DNA from: Plazaster borealis
Taxonomy: Eukaryota > Echinodermata > Asteroidea > Forcipulatida > Labidiasteridae
Assembly: GCA_021014325.1 (NCBI GenBank)
Contig: CM037476.1
Span: 20,062,827 to 20,126,826, forward strand
Direction: 5' to 3'
DNA: 64,000 bases
Part shown: positions 9,445 to 21,009 of the stretch, piece by piece
Numbering within the stretch: the first letter of the stretch is position 1
Layout: each line of letters opens with the position of its first letter
Notes under the pieces: model-generated
What the model was told of the DNA's origin: nothing
What the model saw: only the letters and a program-made list of their open reading frames with translations
The model's database searches: none
Translations under genes and position numbers: made by a program

Positions 9445-10008
9445 CTGTCAAGGAAAATTAAACGTTGTATTCTTCTCACTTTATTTCAGGATGCAAATAC
9501 ATTTTTTAATCAAACCATTTTCCTAAAATAAGTGTTTTGCTTGATGCTTAGTTAATTTTATTATTGAATAGGACAACCAAATGTTAACGGATTTTGTTAG
9601 TGATAAAAACCATCGTAAATGTAATACATTTTACATCGTTGTTAGGCCGTGACCTAATTGATGGCTTCGGCAGTGTGGCTACGGCCAGATCGCCGTCAAG
9701 GCCTGTTCTTCATCCGTTGTCGCTGCAGCCAACGGCCATAGCCGAAGCCGAAGTCGCTTGATTCGGATACGGCCTGACATTATCTTCCCGTTTTGATATC
9801 ACATGAACAGCGCCCTCATTGGTTAAGTATAAATAAGTACCGTGCATCAATTGCTATACCACTTCATTAACAACCACAACACACTGGATGGCTCACGATA
9901 CCTTAACTATCTTTTTATAGACCTCCAGATAAAGTCAGTAATCATTATCAGATTTGATTTCTTTCCAAGGACCCTTTATATTCTAAAGTATCAACGTTTT
10001 GAACTTAC
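9445..10008 (-). other. Lectin intron 3
   Basis: A 564-bp intron with GT at 10008-10007 (gtaagt) and AG at 9446-9445. It contains an inverted-repeat element at 9641-9778 and otherwise AT-rich sequence. No other gene is seen. Confidence 0.75.
9641..9778. mobile_element. Short inverted-repeat element (MITE-like)
   Basis: The left end TGTTAGGCCGT is mirrored by ACGGCCTGACA at the right end. The interior is GC-rich with inverted GGCTTCGG/CCGAAGCC pieces, unlike the AT-rich surroundings. Confidence 0.6.
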
Positions 10009-10098
10009 AACAACAATCTCCTCTGTTGACAAGGGTGATACGACCGAGGCAGTGGTTTGCTCCCAGGTCCACCTTCCACCAGGGATGAGGATCGGTGC
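10009..10098 (-). CDS. F-type lectin, exon 3 (central strand region)
   Basis: Acceptor AG at 10100-10099 and donor GTAAG at 10008 bound 90 nt with phase 1 at both ends. The exon encodes the hallmark T-D-P-H-P-W-W-K-V-D-L segment, then R-I-T-L and N-R-G-D-C-C. The HPWW-VDL and RGD-CC signatures are diagnostic of F-type lectins. The Arg and Asp of R-G-D contact fucose, and the adjacent cysteines form the unusual vicinal disulfide known from the eel lectin. The preceding coding exon is 22 kb away at 32133-32255. Its G completes the codon here as Gly, giving H-T-G-T-D-P across the join. Confidence 0.85.
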
Positions 10099-10338
10099 CT
10101 ACAATAGAAACATAATTAGGAGAGGTCTGGATTACATGAAATGTGGACAATTATCATAGTTGAAACCCAAAGGTATCGATGGTGCAGAATCACCAGTAAA
10201 AAATACGCGGGGTATTTCATCTGTGTTTAGTCAAGCGTTTTCACGTAGCGACGATATGCATTGGTTTGTACACATCGTTCTGTGTGCACTTCTAGGGTTT
10301 TTGTTTTCACGAAGTGACGTATAGGAAATAATAACTCG

Positions 10339-10443
10339 TAATGAACCACAAGGGAAACTGACCGAATAAATTTTGTAAACAATTTTGTTTTCAACCCCTC
10401 ATTATTTAAAATTTACCCTGTCAGTTTCTTTTGTGGTTCATTA
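10339..10443. mobile_element. Short inverted-repeat MITE in lectin intron 2
   Basis: TAATGAACCACAAGGGAAAC at the left is mirrored by GTTTCTTTTGTGGTTCATTA at the right (two mismatches), around an AT-rich loop of about 55 bp. Ends in TA; TA may be the target site. Confidence 0.75.
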
Positions 10444-10617
10444 CTTGATATTCGAAATAATAAAAGTTGCATCCCTTAGCTGCCGCTTCCCAGGTTGTAT
10501 CATAAACTTGGGTGTGATCCCCTGGCCACACGGCAGTTAAAGGCTGTATGGCTTCTGACTGTGAAACCCCCGCAAAAATTATTATTATTGACAAAATAGG
10601 GAGACCGCCAACATAGG

Positions 10618-10648
10618 GCTAGATAGCTCAGTTGGTATATAGCGCTGG
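10618..10648 (+). other. tRNA-like 5' half (A box) interrupted by the giant element
   Basis: GATAGCTCAGTTGG matches the A-box region of tRNA genes and tRNA-derived SINEs, with a GCGCTGG stem-like end. The sequence stops looking like a tRNA at 10649. A B-box half (GGTTCAAATCC) appears at 31738-31790, just past the far end of the element, suggesting one tRNA-derived sequence split by the insertion. Confidence 0.55.
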
Positions 10649-10800
10649 TGTCGCGTGCAATTATGTCCTCTTTGCAATACTATCTGGCGGACAATATTGC
10701 ATAATATTCAATCGTGTCCGCCCGGACAAAGCTGCGTATGCAATTGTGTCCGCCCGACACATTTGCATATGCAATCGTGTCCGCCCCCGTGCAAAACCGT
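10649..10800 (+). repeat. Left terminal and subterminal inverted repeat region of the 21 kb element
   Basis: Contains the terminal repeat and then four GTGTCCGCC/TGTCCTC-like motifs alternating with TGCAAT or TTGCAT motifs, ending at GTGCAAAACCGTCC. The same set occurs reversed at about 31490-31572, ending GGACGGTTTTGCA-like near 31488. This is typical of subterminal transposase-binding repeats of DNA transposons. Confidence 0.6.
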
Positions 10801-11500
10801 CCTTGCAGTAAATTAAATGCCCTCTGTTGGTCGACGGAACACGAAGTACGTTCGCCATTTGTTTTACAAGCTAAGTGCATGTCATGAATGACATGAATGA
10901 TGATGGGGACGGTTTGTAATTTTTAGCTCCATTGCCAGGGTTGCTCATATTCATAATGAAACCTGAAGCATATGACAATTGTCCGGTTTTTAGTTGCTGC
11001 CACAAGATAATCATTCTGAAATAAACACTTGAGTGAAAGCTGCTGGTAAGGTCTAGAACAGGGAAGCTGAGGGAAACGCAAAACTGCAGTATGCTCTCCA
11101 ACCTAGAATTATTGCAATACTCCTGCTTGTATTTTTATGTTGGTACTCTTAATCAGACGACTTTCACATGATGCATTGATCACTTAGAAATGCTTCCAGT
11201 GGGACCCATATTTCACTTTATCAAAATCACTTTTAATGAAACCAAATTCTCAAAGGTCAATGTGACAAGGCGCTACGCAAACAACCTCCCCCTTCCCCGC
11301 GAAAAATAAGAAAACAGATTGTGATGAAATCGAAAATAGTCTAACGCGTTGCTGCAATGAGACTGCACATGAAACTGTCTTCTACCGTAGTGCTTCTACT
11401 TTTTGGTGACAACAATACGTAGTGTAGTCAAGTGTAGTTGTAATAATCTTTGACGTAAAACTTGCATGGAAAAACAACCCGTGAACGTGTGTCAGCCAGA
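10801..11500. other. Unique left shoulder of the 21 kb element
   Basis: 700 bp between the left terminal repeats and the first satellite unit. Non-repetitive, AT-rich, and no coding potential recognised. Its counterpart on the right (31206-31490) is shorter and not obviously similar. Confidence 0.5.
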
Positions 11501-14500
11501 CCACAACAACAAAAAGCACCCTCACAGATGTCTTCCTTATATCCCAAACCATCATGCCTAGGCGCCCCAAATTAATTAGTTTACTAATTAGATCAGCCTA
11601 ACTAATTGAATATTTGCATAATATCAGCCCGTGTGCGAATTTTTAAACAAGTTCCAGATTAAACACGCAAATACCTAATTTTCATTTGAAAAGTTTTCAT
11701 CGTAAAAACATGCAATCTTCAGTTTTTTCTTCACAGATGTCTTCCTTATATCCCAAACCATTATGCCTAGGCGCCCCCAATTAATTAGTCCACTAATTAG
11801 ATCAGCCCAACTAATTGAATATTTGCATAAAATTAGCCCGTACGCGAATTTAGTATACAACATACCTAATTTTCATTTGAAAAGTTTTCATCGTAAAAAC
11901 ATGAAATCTTCAGTTTTTTCTTCATAGATGTCTTCCTTATATCCCAAACCATCATGCCTAGGCGCCCCCAATTGATTAGTCCACTAATTAAATCAGCCTA
12001 ACTAATTGAATATTTGCATAATACCAGCCCGTGTGCGAATTTTTAAACAAGTTCCAGATTAAAAACGCAAATATCTAATTTTCATTTGAAATGTTTTTAT
12101 CGTAAAAACATGCAATCTTCAATTTTTTCTTCACAAATGTCTTCCTTATATCCCAAACCATCATGCCTAGGCGCCCCCAATTAATTAGTCCACTAATTAG
12201 TTCAGCCTAACTAATTGAATATTTGCATAATGTGAGCCCGTATGCGAATTTACTAGGACAACTACCTAATTTTCATTTGAAAGGTTTTTATCGTAAAAAT
12301 ATGAAATCTTCAGTTTTTTCTTCACGGATGTCTTCCTTATATCCCAAACCATCATGCCTAGGCGCCCCAAATTAATTAGTTTACTAATTAGATCAGCCCA
12401 ACTAATTGAATATTTGCATAAAATTAGCCCGTCCTCGAATTTAGTATACAACATACCTAATTTTCATTTGAAAAGTTTTCATCGTAAAAACATGAAATCT
12501 TCAGTTTTTTCTTCACAGATGTCTTCCTTATATCCCAAACCATCATGCCTAGGCGCCCCAATTAATTAGTCCACTAATTAAATCAGCCTAACTAATTGAA
12601 TATTTGCATAATACCAGCCCGTGTGCGAATTTTTAAACAAGTTCCAGATTAAAAACGCAAATATCTAATTTTCATTTGAAATGTTTTTATCGTAAAAACA
12701 TGCAATCTTCAATTTTTTCTTCACAGGTGACTTCTTTATATCCCAAACCATCATTCCTAGGCGCCCCCAATTAATTAGTCCACTAATTAGGTCAGCCTAA
12801 CTAATTGAATATTTGCATAAAATTAGCCCGTCCTCGAATTTAGTATACAACATACCTAATTTTCATTTGAAAAGTTTTTATCGTAAAAACATGAAATCTT
12901 CAGTTTTTTCTTCACGGATGTCTTCCTTATATCCCAAACCATCATGCCTAGGCGCCCCAAATTAATTAGTTTACTAATTAGATCAGCCCAACTAATTGAA
13001 TATTTGCATAAAATTAGCCCGTCCTCGAATTTAGTATACAACATACCTAATTTTCATTTGAAAAGTTTTCATCGTAAAAACATGAAATCTTCAGTTTTTT
13101 CTTCACAGATGTCTTCCTTATATCCCAAACCATCATGCCTAGGCGCCCCAATTAATTAGTCTACTAATTAGATCAGCCCAACTAATTGAATATTTGCATA
13201 AAATTAGCCCGTCCTCGAATTTAGTATACAACATGCCTAATTTTCATTTGAAAAGTTTTCATCGTAAAAACATGAAATCTTCAGTTTTTTCTTCATACAC
13301 GTCTTTCTTATATCCCAAACCATCATGCCTAGGCGCCCCCAATTAATTAGTCCACTAATTAGATCAGCCTAACGAACTGAATATTTGCATAAAATTAGCC
13401 CGTACGCGAATTTAGTATACAACATACCTAGTTTTCATTTGAAAAGTTTTTATCGTAAAAACATGCAATCTTCAGTTTTCTCTTCACAGATGTCTTCCTT
13501 ATATCCCAAACCATCATGCCTAGGCGCCCCCAATTAATTAGTCTACTAATTAGATCAGCCTAACTAATTCAATATTTGCATAAAATTAGCCCGTACGCGA
13601 ATTTAGTATACAACATACCTAGTTTTCATTTGAAAAGTTTTTATCGTAAAAACATGAAATCTTAAGTTTTTTCTTCATACAAGTCTTCCTTATATCCCAA
13701 ACCATCATGCCTAGGCGCCCCAATTAATTAGTCTACTAATTAAATCAGCCTAACTAATTGAATATTTGCATAATATCAGCCCGTATGCGAATTTTTAAAC
13801 AAGTTCACGATTAAACACGCAACTACCTAATTTTCATTTCAAAAGTTTTCATCGTAAAAACATGAAATCTTAAGTTTTTTCTTCATACACGTCTTCCTTA
13901 TATCCCAAACCATCATGCCTAGGCGCCCCCAATTAATTAGTCCACTAATTAGATCAGCCCAACTAATTGAATATTTGCATAAAATTAGCCCGTACGCGAA
14001 TTTAGTATACAACATACCTAATTTTCATTTGAAAAGTTTTCATCGTAAAAACATGAAATCTTCAGTTTTTTCTTCATAGATATCTTCCTTATATCCCAAA
14101 CCATCATGCCTAGGCGCCCCGTATTGATTAGTCCACTAATTAAAGCAGCCTAACTAATTGAATATTTGCATAATACCAGCCCGTGTGCGAATTTTTAAAC
14201 AAGTTCCAGATTAAAAACGCAAATATCTAATTTTCATTTGAAATGTTTTTATCGTAAAAACATGCAATCTTCAATTTTTTCTTCACAAATGTCTTCCTTA
14301 TATCCCAAACCATCATGCCTAGGCGCCCCCAATTAATTAGTCCACTAATTAGTTCAGCCTAACTAATTGAATATTTGCATAATGTTAGCCCGTATGCGAA
14401 TTTACTAGGACAACTACCTAATTTTCATTTGAAAGGTTTTCATCGTAAAAATATGAAATCTTCAGTTTTTTCTTCACAGGTGACTTCCTTATATCCCAAA

Positions 14501-17500
14501 CCATCATGGCTAGGCGCCCCCAATTAATTAGTCCACTAATTAGGTCAGCCTAACTAATTGAATATTTGCATAAAATTAGCCCGTCCTCGAATTTAGTATA
14601 CAACATACCTAATTTTCATTTGAAAAGTTTTCATCGTAAAAACATGAAATCTTCAGTTTTTTCTTCACAGATGTCTTCCTTATATCCCAAACCATCATGC
14701 CTAGGCGCCCCAAATTAATTAGTTTACTAATTAGATCAGCCCAACTAATTGAATATTTGCATAAAATTAGCCCGTCCTCGAATTTAGTATACAACATACC
14801 TAATTTTCATTTGAAAAGTTTTCATCGTAAAAACATGAAATCTTCAGTTTTTTCTTCATACACGTCTTTCTTATATCCCAAACCATCATGCCTAGGCGCC
14901 CCCAATTAATTAGTCCACTAATTAGATCAGCCTAACGAATTGAATATTTGCATAAAATTAGCCCGTACGCGAATTTAGTATACAACATACCTAGTTTTCA
15001 TTTGAAAAGTTTTCATCGTAAAAACATGCAATCTTCAGTTTTCTCATCACAGATGTCTTCCTTATATCCCAAACCATCATGCCTAGGCGCCCCCAATTAA
15101 TTAGTCTACTAATTAGATCAGCCTAACTAATTCAATATTTGCATAAAATTAGCCCGTACGCGAATTTAGTATACAACATACCTAGTTTTCATTTGAAAAG
15201 TTTTTATCGTAAAAACATGAAATCTTAAGTTTTTTCTTCATACACGTCTTCCTTATATCCCAAACCATCATGCCTAGGCGCCCCAAATTAATTAGTCTAC
15301 TAATTAAATCAGCCTAACTAATTGAATATTTGCATAATATCAGCCCGTATGAGAATTTTTCAACAAGTTCACGATTAAACACGCAACTACCTAATTTTCA
15401 TTTGAAAAGTTTTCATCGTAAAAACATGAAATCTTAAGTTTTTTCTTCATACACGTCTTCCTTATATCCCAAACCATCATGCCTAGGCACCCCAATTAAT
15501 TAGTCTACTAATTAGATCAGCCTAACTAATTGAATATTTGCATAAAATTAGCCCGTACGCGAATTTAGTATACCTAGTTTTCATTTGAAAAGTTTTCATC
15601 GTAAAAACATGCAATCTTCAGTTTTTTCTTAACAGATGTCTTCCTTATATCCCAAACCATCATGCCTAGGCGCCCCAATTAATTAGTCTACTAATTAGAT
15701 CAGCCTAACTTATTGAATATTTGCATAAAATTTGCCCGGACGCGAATTTAGTATACAACATACCTAGGTTCCATTTGAAAAGTTTTTATCGTAAAAACAT
15801 GAAATCTTAAGTTTTTTCTTCATACACGTCTTCCTTATATCCCAAACCATCATGCCTAGGCGCCCCCAATTAATTAGTCTACTAATTAGATCAGCCTAAC
15901 TAATTGAATATTTGCATAAAATTAGCCCGTACGCGAATTTAGTATACAACATACCTAGGTTCCATTTGAAAAGTTTTTATCGTAAAAACATGAAATCTTA
16001 AGTTTTTTCTTCATACACGTCTTCCTTATATCCCAAACCATCATGCCTAGGCGCACCAATTAATTAGTCTACTAATTAGATCAGCCTAACTAATTGAATA
16101 TTTGCATAAAATTAGCCCGTACGCGAATTTAGTATACCTAGTTTTCATTTGAAAAGTTTTCATCGTAAAAACATGCAATCTTCAGTTTTTTCTTAACAGA
16201 TGTCTTCCTTATATCCCAAACCATCATGCCTATGCGCCCCGATTAATTAGTCTACTAATTAGATCAGCCTAACTAATTGAATATTTGCATAAAATTAGCC
16301 CGTACGCGAATTTAGTATACAACATACCTAGTTTTCATTTGAAAAGTTTTCATCGTAAAAACATGAAAACTTCAGTTTTTTCTTCATACACGTCTTCCTT
16401 ATATCCCAAACCATCATGCCTAGGCGGCCCCAATTAATTAGTCTACTAATTAAATCAGCCTAACTAATTGAATATTTGCATAATATCAGCCCGTGTGCGA
16501 ATTTTTCAACAAGTTCACGATTAAACACGCAACTACCTAATTTTCATTTGAAAAGTTTTCATCGTAAAAACATGAAATCTTAAGTTTTTTCTTCATACAC
16601 GTCTTCCTTATATCCCAAACCATCATGCCTAGGCGCCCCAATTAATTAGTCCACTAATTAGGTCAGCCTAACTAATTGAATATTTGCATAAAATTAGCCC
16701 GTCCTCGAATTTAGTATACAACATATCTAATTTTCATTTGAAAAGTTTTCATCGTAAAAACATGAAATCTTCAGTTTTTTCTTCACGGATGTCTTTCTTA
16801 TATCCCAAACCATCATGCCTAGGCGCCCCCAATTAATTAGTCCACTAATTAGATCAGCCCAACTAATTGAATATTTGCATAATACCAGCCCGTGTGCGAA
16901 TTTTTAAACAAGTTCCAGATTAAACACGCAAATACCTAATTTTCATTTCAAAAGTTTTCATCGTAAAAACATAAAATTTTCAGTTTTTTCTTCATACACG
17001 TCTTCCTTATATCCCAAACTATCATGCCTAGGCGCCCCAATTAATTAGTCCACTAATTAGGTCAGCCTAACTAATTGAATATTTGCATAAAATTAGCCCA
17101 TCCTCGAATTTAGTATACAACGTACCTAATTTTCATTTGAAAAGTTTTTATCGTAAAAACATGAAATCTTAAGTTTTTTCTTCATACACGTCTTCCTTAT
17201 ATCCCAAACCATCATGCCTAGGCGCCCCCAATTGATTAGTCCACTAATTAAATCAGCCTAACTAATTGAATATTTGCATAATACCAGCCCGTGTGTGAAT
17301 TTTTAAACAAGTTCCAGATTAAAAACGCAAATATCTAATTTTCATTTGAAAAGTTTTTATCGTAAAAACATGAAATCTTCAGGTTTTTTTTCATACACTT
17401 CTTTCTTATATCCCAAACCATCATGCCTAGGCGCCCCCAATTAATTAGTCCACTAATTAGGTCAACCTAACTAATTGAATATTTGCATAAAATTAGCCCG

Positions 17501-19205
17501 TCCTCGAATTTAGTATACAACATACCTAATTTTCATTTGAAAAGTTTTCATCGTAAAAACATGAAATCTTCAGTTTTTTCTTAACAGATGTCTTCCTTAT
17601 ATCCCAAACCATCATGCCTATGCGCCCCCGATTAATTAGTCTACTAATTAGATCAGCCTAACTAATTGAATATTTGCACAAAATTAGCCCGTACGCGAAT
17701 TTAGTATACAACATACCTAGTTTTCATTTGAAAAGTTTTCATCGTAAAAACATGAAAACTTCAGTTTTTTCTTCATACACGTCTTCCTTATATCCCAAAC
17801 CATCATGCCTAGGCGGCCCCAATTAATTAGTCTACTAATTAAATCAGCCTAACTAATTGAATATTTGCATAATATCAGCCCGTGTGCGAATTTTTCAACA
17901 AGTTCACGATTAAACACGCAACTACCTAATTTTCATTTGAAAAGTTTTCATCGTAAAAACATGAAATCTTAAGTATTTTTTTCATACACGTCTTCCTTAT
18001 ATCCCAAACCATCATGCCTAGGCGCCCCCAATTAATTAGTCCACTAATTAGGTCAGCCTAACTAATTGAATATTTGCATAAAATTAGCCCGTCCTCGAAT
18101 TTAGTATACAACATACCTAATTTTCATTTGAAATGTTTTCATCGTAAAAACATGAAATCTTCAGTTTTTCCTTCACGGATGTCTTCCTTATATCCCAAAC
18201 CATCATGCCTAGGCGCCCCCAATTAATTAGTCCACTAATTATATCAGCCCAACTAATTGAATATTTGCATAATACCAGCCCGTGTGCGAATTTTTAAACA
18301 AGTTCCAGATTAAACACGCAAATACCTAATTTTCATTTCAAAAGTTTTCATCGTAAAAACATAAAATTTTCAATTTTTTCTTCATACACGTCTTCCTTAT
18401 ATCCCAAACCATCATGCCTAGGCGCCCCCAATTAATTAGTCCACTAATTAGGTCAGCCTAACTAATTGAATATTTGCATAAAATTAGCCCGTCCTCGAAT
18501 TTAGTATACAACATACCTAATTTTCATTTGAAAAGTTTTCATCGTAAAAACATGAAATCTTCAGTTTTTTCTTCACGGATGTCTTCCTTATATCCCAAAC
18601 CATCATGCCGAGGCGCCCCCAATTGATTAGTCCACTAATTAAATCAGCCTAACTAATTGAATATTTGCATAATACCAGCCCGTGTGCGAATTTTTAAACA
18701 AGTTCCAGATTAAAAACGCAAATATCTAATTTTCATTTGAAAAGTTTTTATCGTAAAAACATGAAATCTTCAGTTTTTTCTTAACAGATGTCTTCCTTAT
18801 ATCCCAAACCATCATGCCTATGCGCCCCCGATTAATTAGTCTACTAATTAGATCAGCCTAACTAATTGAATATTTGCACAAAATTAGCCCGTACGCGAAT
18901 TTAGTATACAACATACCTAGTTTTCATTTGAAATGTTTTCATCGTAAAAACATGAAAACTTCAGTTTTTTCTTCATACACGTCTTCCTTATATCCCAAAC
19001 CATCATGCCTAGGCGGCCCCAATTAATTAGTCTACTAATTAAATCAGCCTAACTAATTGAATATTTGCATAATTACCAGCCCGTGTGCGAATTTTTAAAC
19101 AAGTTCCAGATTAAAAACGCAAATATCTAATTTTCATTTGAAAAGTTTTCATCGTAAAAACATGCAATCTTCAGTTTTTTCTTCACAGATGTCTTCCTTA
19201 TATCC
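11500..19205 (+). repeat. Satellite array 1: ~39 units of 191/209 bp
   Basis: The landmark CCTAGGCGCC (or a one-base variant) occurs 39 times from 11557 to 19009, at spacings of about 191 or 209 bp. Two unit types alternate irregularly. The short type has ATTAGCCCGTACGCG then a TTTAGTATACAACATACC block. The long type has CAGCCCGTGTGCG then TTTTTAAACAAGTTC and a ~60-bp variant segment. Each unit also carries TTAATTAGT palindromes, ATATTTGCATAA and TTTTCATCGTAAAAACATG. Larger blocks are repeated: units near 12266 and 12856 are 590 bp apart and nearly identical, and a ~1.2-1.4 kb block recurs near 16190, 17580 and 18780. The array ends abruptly at 19205 in mid-unit. Confidence 0.95.
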
Positions 19206-19615
19206 AAGTCGTGCTCCAGCTACTATGCATGACAACGGGAGGCGCTGTACATTAAAGTTTTGTGGGAAGTATTGTTTGTACTGGAGGCGCTATATAATTA
19301 ATGTCTAGACGCCTATAAAGAGAGTGAAAGAGAGACCAGCCGGTAAGTTGTGTTGGATTAAATAAAATGTTGCCAACCAGAATTATCTTCGTGATGACCA
19401 TTATTTCTGTCGACTCCACTTAATTTTAATCTCCCTATAGACTAGAGATATATTTTCTCAAAACGGACGGCCTTTGGTCCAGCCGCTCGGACCCTTGGGT
19501 AGAACCGTCACAATATTCTGCTCAACGCCTTTAACGGCGACCTGTTTAACACGGGAAAGTACTGTTACAGAAAAGTACTTTTGTTAAACTTGTTACGTCG
19601 CTCCCGGCATTTTAA
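19206..19615. other. Centre of the element: LTR-like or unknown segment
   Basis: The sequence changes sharply at 19206. It has an internal CTATAAAG box (about 19313), an AATAAA (about 19361) and a TGTGTTGGATTAAAT stretch, loosely resembling a solo LTR with TATA and polyadenylation signals. No matching TG...CA termini or flanking duplication could be defined, so this stays a suggestion. No coding. Confidence 0.3.
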
Positions 19616-20790
19616 AGTAAAGATCCATTGCATATGACGTCACACTCTAAAAAAGGAGGCAGATCATTGGACGATAGCTGTTCTCTGTGCGTAAAAACGT
19701 GCGCGTGACCTCAGCGTATCTGTAGCGTTTCGCGTTATGCAAGGGGGACCTATAGACCTTATGCATTGACGTCATCCAGCCGCCATCTTAGAGGCAAAAC
19801 GATGACGAAACAATCGAAACGCGCAGATTTTTACGCGCGGCGCAAAGGATTGACCAATGAACAACCTCCTTTTGACCTCTGGGCGAGGGCGCCCTACTGA
19901 AATGACGTCATGTGCATAAGGTCTATTGATTTCTGTAGACCCGGAACGCGCCTCCGAACAATGCACGTCATTTTTGGTGTCAACTCTCTTTTGTGCTTGT
20001 TTGTATAGACCAATCCGACGCGCACCAGGCGCGCAAGTGTTGAGCACCGCGCGCCACTGCTGCGGTGTACATGTGCCTAGTTTTGTGCACAAAGACATGA
20101 GGAAATCATGTTCCTTTTCACTCTTTATGGAAATTAATTGTTTTCCTCAACGACTTACACGATTTCCTTTCCAGGACATCATGATATACTAATGTAGATC
20201 ACTAACCACAGATATTTGCAACTAAATAGAAACCGAATCATCTTGAAAACGGTGCTTGTCTTAGGTGAGTTAGGGGAAAAAGACGCGGAAACTGCATAAT
20301 AGTCGACATCGGCAGAGTATTTTGTCAGAATTTCAGTATTTTACTCTGTGCTTAATTTAAAAAAATTATCAAGAATGTAGTAAATCGTCATATCATGCAG
20401 CCATGTCAGAGAAATTTCATAGATTGTCCAGGAAGACATTAAATTTCCATAAAAAGTGAAAAGGGAAACGATTTTCTCGGGTCTTTGTGCACAAAATTAG
20501 GCACAAGTACACCGCAGCAGTGGCGCGCGGCGCCCATGGCGGCGCCCAGCACTTGCGCGCCTGGATTGGTGTATACGATTTTGACACCCAAAATGACACC
20601 CACGATAGGCGCATGTGAGTACGCTGCGCGTTGTATCCTAACCTTTAATCAAGGCGCATGCGGCACCCCAAGATGTCACGCACGAAAAAAGACTAGCGCG
20701 AGCGGACGCGCCTTTACCAACCCGTATTGGGGCTTTATGTTTTTCTTTACTTTTTGCTATCGATTTTGGTAGGAGGTTTATGTTGAGCAA
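19616..20790. mobile_element. GC-rich palindromic element, copy 1
   Basis: Two arms face each other. The left arm (about 19990-20115) reads CCAATCCGACGCGC ... GCTGCGGTGTACATGTGCCTA ... TTTGTGCACAAAGACATGAG. The right arm (about 20480-20580) carries the same blocks reversed. Outer modules (TCCATTGCATATGACGTCACA, ATCATTGGACGATAGCTGTT, CCGCCATCTT) recur in reverse orientation in a second copy at 37450-39150. The ORFs over the arms (19772-20772, both strands) are palindrome artefacts. Confidence 0.65.
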
Positions 20791-20792
20791 CT

Positions 20793-20976
20793 GGGCCCAA
20801 TTTCATAGAGCTGCTTAAGCAGAAAATATTGGTTAACAATTTTCTGCTAAGCAGAAATGAGCAGGATACCAGTCATAAACTGTACTTGTGGTATGCTAGT
20901 TTGGCTGGTAACCTTATTCTGGTCAGCATATGCTTAGCTACTTGTTGTGCTTAAGCAGCTCTGTGAAATTGGGCCC
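20793..20976. mobile_element. GGGCCCAATTTCAT-family MITE
   Basis: GGGCCCAATTTCATAGAGCT at the left is mirrored by AGCTCTGTGAAATTGGGCCC at the right. Inner TGCTTAAGCA copies lie next to each terminus. Relatives occur at 58684-58934, 58936-59177, 60409-60792 and, diverged, near 49180-49305. Confidence 0.85.
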
Positions 20977-21009
20977 TGGCCTATAACAAGACTTCAACAT
21001 GATTTCAAC

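Noticed and set aside
10618..10690. Functional tRNA gene
   Set aside because: An A box is present but no anticodon arm or B box follows; sequence continuity ends at 10649.
19206..19615. Solo LTR of a retrotransposon
   Set aside because: TATA-like and AATAAA words are present, but no paired TG...CA ends or target duplication could be found, so it is listed only as an unknown segment.
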